Assembly (NCBI GenBank): GCA_964634605.1 | Contig: CAZWLJ010000046.1 | Coordinates: 1 to 21,521, forward strand | Source: UPXZ01 sp964634605 | GTDB taxonomy: Bacteria > Bacteroidota > Bacteroidia > Bacteroidales > Paludibacteraceae | Direction: 5' to 3' | Length of the DNA: 21,521 nt | Shown: positions 17,613-21,521 of the stretch, piece by piece | Numbering within the stretch: position 1 is the stretch's first letter | How the letters are laid out: each line of letters opens with the position of its first letter | The notes under the pieces: model-generated | The model's input: the letters and a program-made list of their open reading frames with translations, nothing else | Told to the model about the DNA's origin: nothing | The model's database searches: none | Made by a program: the position numbers and the translations under genes

Positions 17613-17735
17613 GCCCCCTAACCCCCTGAAGGGGGATTGTTTTGCCGTATGAGGGAAATACGGTTTATAAATTGTTGTTTTTATTTTTTGATAAATCTTG
17701 TTGAATGCTCCAAAATTTCCCCTTCAGGGGGGCAG
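17613..17735. repeat. Inverted-repeat (MITE/REP-like) element between murT and murK
   Basis: The 132-bp gap is bounded by two inverted copies of a G/C-run motif. The left copy reads CCCCCTGAAGGGGGATTGT from 17622; the right copy on the opposite strand reads CCCCCTGAAGGGGAAATTT, ending near 17713. Each copy is itself a small hairpin (for example CCCCC-TGAA-GGGGG, 17622-17635). The middle holds a further stem, CCGTAT/ATACGG (17645-17650 and 17658-17663). The right end stops three bases before the murT stop codon. Similar G/C-run hairpins are frequent between genes in Bacteroidota genomes, from general knowledge. In mRNA the ends could pair over about 20 bp. Confidence 0.7.
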
Positions 17736-17737
17736 TT

Positions 17738-18901
17738 TTACAATTTTATATAAATCTTTTTCTTATACAGATAATATCCGAAAATCCAGTTGAAACCAAC
17801 GAATAAAAGTGCAAACACCAGCGAAGCCGGATAATCTCCGAATACAGGTTGAAGTAAAACGTTATATATCCAGCCCTTCAGACTGGTTGCGGTTTCTCCC
17901 GTGCCAACAATGATATTTCCGATGATAACTGACAGTAAGGCTGCCAGCGTGTACATAAACAGCGGATTAACACCAAACGCTTCAAAGAAACGGCTCCATT
18001 TCTTCTTTCCTTTTACATCGATAATCCAGATCAGAAGGGCAAGCAATGTTGATCCCAATCCGCAGGTTGTCAGGACAAAAGTAGGTGACCAGATCTTTTT
18101 GTTTATCGGTAATCCGTATGCCAGTAAAAATCCGCTGAAGGTCAGGATAGAGCCAATCAGGAACAACCGCTCGATTTTTTGATGAATATCATTTGTCTCC
18201 ATCATGATTTTGCCTACGAAAAAGCCGAGTAAAACATGCGCTATGGCCGGAATGGTACTCAGAATTCCTTCCGGTTCGATGCCGTTATCATTGTACATGT
18301 GCGCTTCACCCAGAATTTTGTAGTCAACGATTGATAAAATGTTGGTGCGGTCGTATGCGTAACCATTTCCTAACAGCAGCAAGACGCTGTATCCGATCAG
18401 TAATACAGCAATCAGCCACGGAATATATTTATGTTTCAACGTAACAATAATGAGGGAGCCAATGCCATAGCATAATGCTAATCTCGGGATTACCCCCAGA
18501 ATACGAATTTTGTCGAAATTCCACATGGCATTTCCTAACCGTTCAAAAAATGGAAGAGCAGATAATTCTGCGCTGTTGAAACTCCGGCAGGTAAGTGAAA
18601 ACCACGAGATGCCCAGCCCGACTAAATAAAGTAAAATGGTCCGTTTCAATATTTTCTTAATTGTCGGTGCAGCTGGTTCAAAATTTAGCTTCCGCAGGGC
18701 AATAAACATGGAAATACCCATGATAAACATAAAAAACGGGAAAACAAGGTCTGTGGGTGTCAGTCCGTTCCATTGAGCGTGACCGAGCGGAGCATAAACC
18801 TTGCCCCATGTACCCGGATTATTTACCAGAATCATTCCCGCAATAGTGATACCGCGAAGAATATCCAATGCTAAAATTCGTTGACTAGCTGTGTTTTTCA
18901 T
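17738..18901 (-). CDS. murT: DUF5009/HGSNAT-like membrane protein, MurT-type
   Basis: This 387-residue polytopic inner-membrane protein belongs to the DUF5009/COG4299 group, related to heparan-alpha-glucosaminide N-acetyltransferase (HGSNAT). The signature N-terminus runs from RILALDILRGITIAGMILV through HAQWNGLTPTDLVFPFF (41-57) to FIMGIS, followed by about nine more hydrophobic segments. Tannerella forsythia MurT, reported as a MurNAc uptake protein, is, as I recall, of this family and is encoded in the same order murT-murK-murQ. The gene name therefore rests on family plus synteny. H41 sits where HGSNAT carries its acetyl-accepting His, so an acyltransferase activity is possible instead of, or along with, transport. 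Start at 18901 is the only sensible one. Repeats lie both before and after the gene. Confidence 0.78.
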   Translation of the reverse strand: MKNTASQRILALDILRGITIAGMILVNNPGTWGKVYAPLGHAQWNGLTPTDLVFPFFMFIMGISMFIALRKLNFEPAAPTIKKILKRTILLYLVGLGISWFSLTCRSFNSAELSALPFFERLGNAMWNFDKIRILGVIPRLALCYGIGSLIIVTLKHKYIPWLIAVLLIGYSVLLLLGNGYAYDRTNILSIVDYKILGEAHMYNDNGIEPEGILSTIPAIAHVLLGFFVGKIMMETNDIHQKIERLFLIGSILTFSGFLLAYGLPINKKIWSPTFVLTTCGLGSTLLALLIWIIDVKGKKKWSRFFEAFGVNPLFMYTLAALLSVIIGNIIVGTGETATSLKGWIYNVLLQPVFGDYPASLVFALLFVGFNWIFGYYLYKKKIYIKL

Positions 18902-18934
18902 ATTAATTAAAACTATAAACTATAAATTTTCTTA

Positions 18935-19046
18935 CTTGATGAACTTGATGAACACTTCGACAAGGCTCAGTGCGACGCTTTCTAACTTGATAAACTTTCT
19001 AACTTGATAAACTTTCTAACTTGATGAACTTTATAAACTTGATGAA
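18935..19046. repeat. Tandem 17-bp repeat with embedded palindromic element
   Basis: The 145-bp gap between the dehydrogenase stop and murT holds direct repeats. Two perfect copies of CTTTCTAACTTGATAAA occupy 18978-18994 and 18995-19011. A third copy with one change is at 19012-19028 and a diverged 18-bp copy at 19029-19046, ending next to the stop codon at 19047. The core CTTGATGAA recurs in tandem at 18935-18943 and 18944-18952. Between them, 18953-18972 is CACTTCGACAAGGCTCAGTG, close to a palindromic repeat widespread in Bacteroidota and other genomes. No promoter consensus for murT is visible here. Confidence 0.8.
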
Positions 19047-21521
19047 CTATAAACTACTTGTAACCTCATCCACCAGATACACGATCGAAACATACGGAAT
19101 TCCGGCATTTGTTTCCAGACCGATTTCACAGGTGCGACTGTTGGAATAACCCACTTTGGCTCTCGATTTTTCAATTTGCGGATGCAGTTTTCGCAATGCG
19201 TATTCGTTCAACTCGGGATACGTGAAACCTCTGTCGCCTGCAAAACCACAACAACCTACCTCTGAGGGAATAATAACCGTTTTGGAGCAAAGTTTTGCTA
19301 GCGAAATGATTTTATTTTCCAGTTCCATTTTCTTCATCGAACAGGTAATATGCAATGCCACAGGCTCATCCGTAGGATTGAAAGTCAGTTTATCCCGCAG
19401 AAAATCATAGATAAATTCAGCCGGTTCGTAGAGTTTCATCCGGGTGATTTTATGTCTCATCCGCTTCAAACAGGGACTTTGATCACACAATACAGCATAT
19501 TTTCCCTGCTCGCTGGCTTCCCAAAGGGCGTCTTCAAGTTCCGAAGATTTCCGGTCGGCAATATCGTACATTCCCTTGCTTTCCCAGATGGTTCCGCAGC
19601 ACATGTTTTCCATGTTTTTCGGAAAAACAATTTCGTAACCAGCTTTATTCAGGAGTGAAATCATTTTGTCAGTCAATGGTGTTTGATCCGGAGCATTTTT
19701 CGAGACGCCCATTGTCTGATTGATACAACTTGGGAAATAAACCACTTTTCGTTCCGATGAATACGCCGGAATTTTCTCCTGCTTCAAATGATAGGGTTTG
19801 GGCAGGGAAGATGTCCAAAGCGGAAATCCGATTTTATTCAACCCTTTGCCCAGGTTATTTACTGCTGAACTCCCGATAACGGAATGAGCAGCATTGGCAA
19901 CTCCCAGCAGTGGGCGGAGTGAGCTTTTTATTCCGGATAAATGATTGGCGGCAAAATCTCCAACTTTATACGCAAAACTTCCTTTAGGAATATTAGCTTC
20001 CCGTATGTCGTGCGTCAGATCGCCCGTATCAATTCCCATCGGGCAGGAAGTGGCGCAAAGTCCGTCCACAGCGCAGGTTTGTTCGCCCAAATAAACATAT
20101 TTCTTTTCCAGTGCAGCTAATCTTTGCGGGTTTTCTCCGCTTCTGCGAAGCCGGGAGATTTCCCTCTGCGAAACGATGCGCTGCCGTGCCGAAAGGGTAA
20201 AACCGGCTGAAAGACAATTGATTTCACAAAAACCACATTCAATACATTTATCGGCCTTATGACCCGTTTTGCCATTTTTCAGTTCAATCACCGGCAGTGG
20301 TTTCAGATTTTTCAAATGGCATTTCGGATCGTCGTTGAAAATTACGCCCGGGTTCATCCCGTTTTTCGGATCAAAGAGCTTTTTCACCGCTTTCATCACT
20401 TCGAACGCCTCTTTTCCCCACTCATACTCCACAAATGGCGCCATATTCCTTCCGGTTCCGTGCTCGGCTTTCAGCGAACCATCGTATTTATCTACCACGA
20501 GAGCAATAACGTCGTTCATCAGATTTTCGTAGCGCTGAATTTCCTCTTCGGTATCAAAGGATTGGTTGATTATAAAATGGAAATTTCCTTCCAGCGAATG
20601 TCCATATATGCAGGCATCGTGGTAGCCGTGTTTTTCCATTAAGTCCTGTAAACCGGCCACCGCTTCGGGCAAATCTTCGGTATGAAATGCCACATCTTCA
20701 ATCAGACAAGTGGTTCCGATGGGACGGGTCCCGCCCACTGACGGAAAAATGCCGGAACGAATGGCCCAGTATTTGGAATACTCCTCTTCCTTGTCCGTAA
20801 AATATACGGGGACAGCTAAATCATAGTCAGCCAGTGATTTGGTAATTTCAGCAATATGTTCTGCCAGTTCTTCCTGCGAATTTCCCTTTACTTCGGTGAG
20901 AATGGCGGTTAATCCTTCACCGGTGGTATCGTTGACCGAAGAAAGTGATTTTTTATCGAGCAGTTCTGCTCCTTTCACAATCCTGATTCCCGATGCATCC
21001 ACCATTTTGCTGAACATGACCACCGCTCTGCATGCTTCACGAATGTCTTTGAAATAGAGCATGGCGCTTGCTTTGAACGGGAAATCGTGCTCGGTTTTCA
21101 CAGTCACTTCCGACAAAAACGCCAGCGTTCCTTCCGACCCGACAAGCAGGTGGGCAATAATGTCAAACGGATCATCGTAGTAAATGAAAGGCAGGATATT
21201 CAGTCCGGTTACGTTTTTTATCGAATATTTATGACGAATTCTGTCGGATAATTCCTTATTGTTGAGAATATTATCTCTGATATTCAGAATTTCCTGAATA
21301 AATTCCGGTTTCTTTTCCTCAAATGATTTTCTGCTTGCGGCATCGCCTGTATCCAAAATTGTACCATCCGTAAATACCATTCTTGCAGAAATCATTACAC
21401 GGTCGCTGTTGGCATGTGTCCCGCAATTCATCCCCGATGCATTGTTCATTACAATTCCGCCCACCATGGCATATTTTACCGAAGCCGGATCGGGTGAGAA
21501 TTTCACGCCGTAAGGTTTCAG
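19047..21521 (-). CDS. FAD-linked oxidase with 4Fe-4S and CCG domains, probable D-lactate dehydrogenase (5'-truncated by window)
   Basis: The 824 visible codons run off the window, and the missing N-terminus starts the FAD-binding domain. A GTG at 21506 is internal: the frame stays open and the sequence before it (LKPYGVKFSPDPAS) fits the family. Seen in order are: FAD-binding type 4 block with GGIVMNNASGMN, FAD-oxidase C-terminal domain with GHSLEGNFH and KAEHGTG, a ferredoxin-like cysteine set (CIECGFCEINC, then CAVDGLCATSCP), and two CCG domains (MCCGTIWESKG and GCCGFAGDRG) as in heterodisulfide reductase-type subunits. This is the layout of membrane-associated D-lactate/D-2-hydroxyglutarate dehydrogenases (E. 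coli YdiJ, Dld-type). Electrons would go to a quinone or similar acceptor. Its place before murTKQ points to D-lactate from MurQ, but the substrate is not shown by sequence. Confidence 0.9.
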   Translation of the reverse strand: MKPYGVKFSPDPASVKYAMVGGIVMNNASGMNCGTHANSDRVMISARMVFTDGTILDTGDAASRKSFEEKKPEFIQEILNIRDNILNNKELSDRIRHKYSIKNVTGLNILPFIYYDDPFDIIAHLLVGSEGTLAFLSEVTVKTEHDFPFKASAMLYFKDIREACRAVVMFSKMVDASGIRIVKGAELLDKKSLSSVNDTTGEGLTAILTEVKGNSQEELAEHIAEITKSLADYDLAVPVYFTDKEEEYSKYWAIRSGIFPSVGGTRPIGTTCLIEDVAFHTEDLPEAVAGLQDLMEKHGYHDACIYGHSLEGNFHFIINQSFDTEEEIQRYENLMNDVIALVVDKYDGSLKAEHGTGRNMAPFVEYEWGKEAFEVMKAVKKLFDPKNGMNPGVIFNDDPKCHLKNLKPLPVIELKNGKTGHKADKCIECGFCEINCLSAGFTLSARQRIVSQREISRLRRSGENPQRLAALEKKYVYLGEQTCAVDGLCATSCPMGIDTGDLTHDIREANIPKGSFAYKVGDFAANHLSGIKSSLRPLLGVANAAHSVIGSSAVNNLGKGLNKIGFPLWTSSLPKPYHLKQEKIPAYSSERKVVYFPSCINQTMGVSKNAPDQTPLTDKMISLLNKAGYEIVFPKNMENMCCGTIWESKGMYDIADRKSSELEDALWEASEQGKYAVLCDQSPCLKRMRHKITRMKLYEPAEFIYDFLRDKLTFNPTDEPVALHITCSMKKMELENKIISLAKLCSKTVIIPSEVGCCGFAGDRGFTYPELNEYALRKLHPQIEKSRAKVGYSNSRTCEIGLETNAGIPYVSIVYLVDEVTSSL

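Noticed and set aside
21504..21506. GTG as the start codon of the FAD/Fe-S dehydrogenase
   Set aside because: The reading frame continues to the window edge with family-typical residues, and the FAD-binding domain would be cut in half. The gene is truncated by the window, not started here.

Overview
The window looks like a chromosomal segment of a Bacteroidota bacterium, probably of the order Bacteroidales. The reasons are Bacteroidetes-type lipoproteins, tRNA genes with no encoded CCA, a promoter matching the Bacteroidetes pattern (TTTG, 19 bp, TAnnTTTG), no Shine-Dalgarno sequences that I noticed at the starts I inspected, and a gene order matching the murTKQ operon described in Tannerella forsythia. 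This placement rests on sequence reading only. All ten protein genes and both tRNAs lie on the minus strand, so transcription runs from high to low coordinates. No integrase, transposase, CRISPR array or rRNA is visible.

In transcription order, the first block (21521 to about 13974) is a cell-wall sugar salvage module. It starts with a large FAD/Fe-S dehydrogenase of the D-lactate/D-2-hydroxyacid type, whose 5' end lies outside the window. Then come a DUF5009-type membrane protein (MurT-like), a BadF/BadG-type sugar kinase (MurK-like), the MurNAc-6-phosphate etherase MurQ, and a secreted protein fusing a class C beta-lactamase-like (S12) serine hydrolase to an SGNH esterase. MurQ releases D-lactate from MurNAc-6-phosphate, so the dehydrogenase at the head of the block is a logical consumer of it. 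The gaps in this block hold repeats: a tandem 17-bp repeat plus a palindromic element before murT, a 120-bp inverted-repeat element between murT and murK, and a nested hairpin over the murK stop codon.

The second block (13913 to 8510) is less understood. It holds a polytopic membrane protein with a large helical C-terminal half (DUF6057-like), a RidA-fold chorismatase-like enzyme, a lipoprotein combining a heme c motif (CINCH) with a TolB/PD40 beta-propeller, and a short-chain dehydrogenase. Spacings are 31 to 47 bp, so they probably form one transcript. A good -10-like box precedes the first gene. This is the best candidate in the window for an undescribed system: an envelope function linking a chorismate-derived product to a c-type heme lipoprotein.

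The third block (8310 to 348) is the known pair of a bacterial alpha-2-macroglobulin lipoprotein with an intact CxEQ thioester motif and penicillin-binding protein 1C, thought to trap proteases and repair the wall. Downstream are two tandem, identical tRNA-Lys(TTT) genes with their own near-perfect promoter; the second copy is cut by the window edge.
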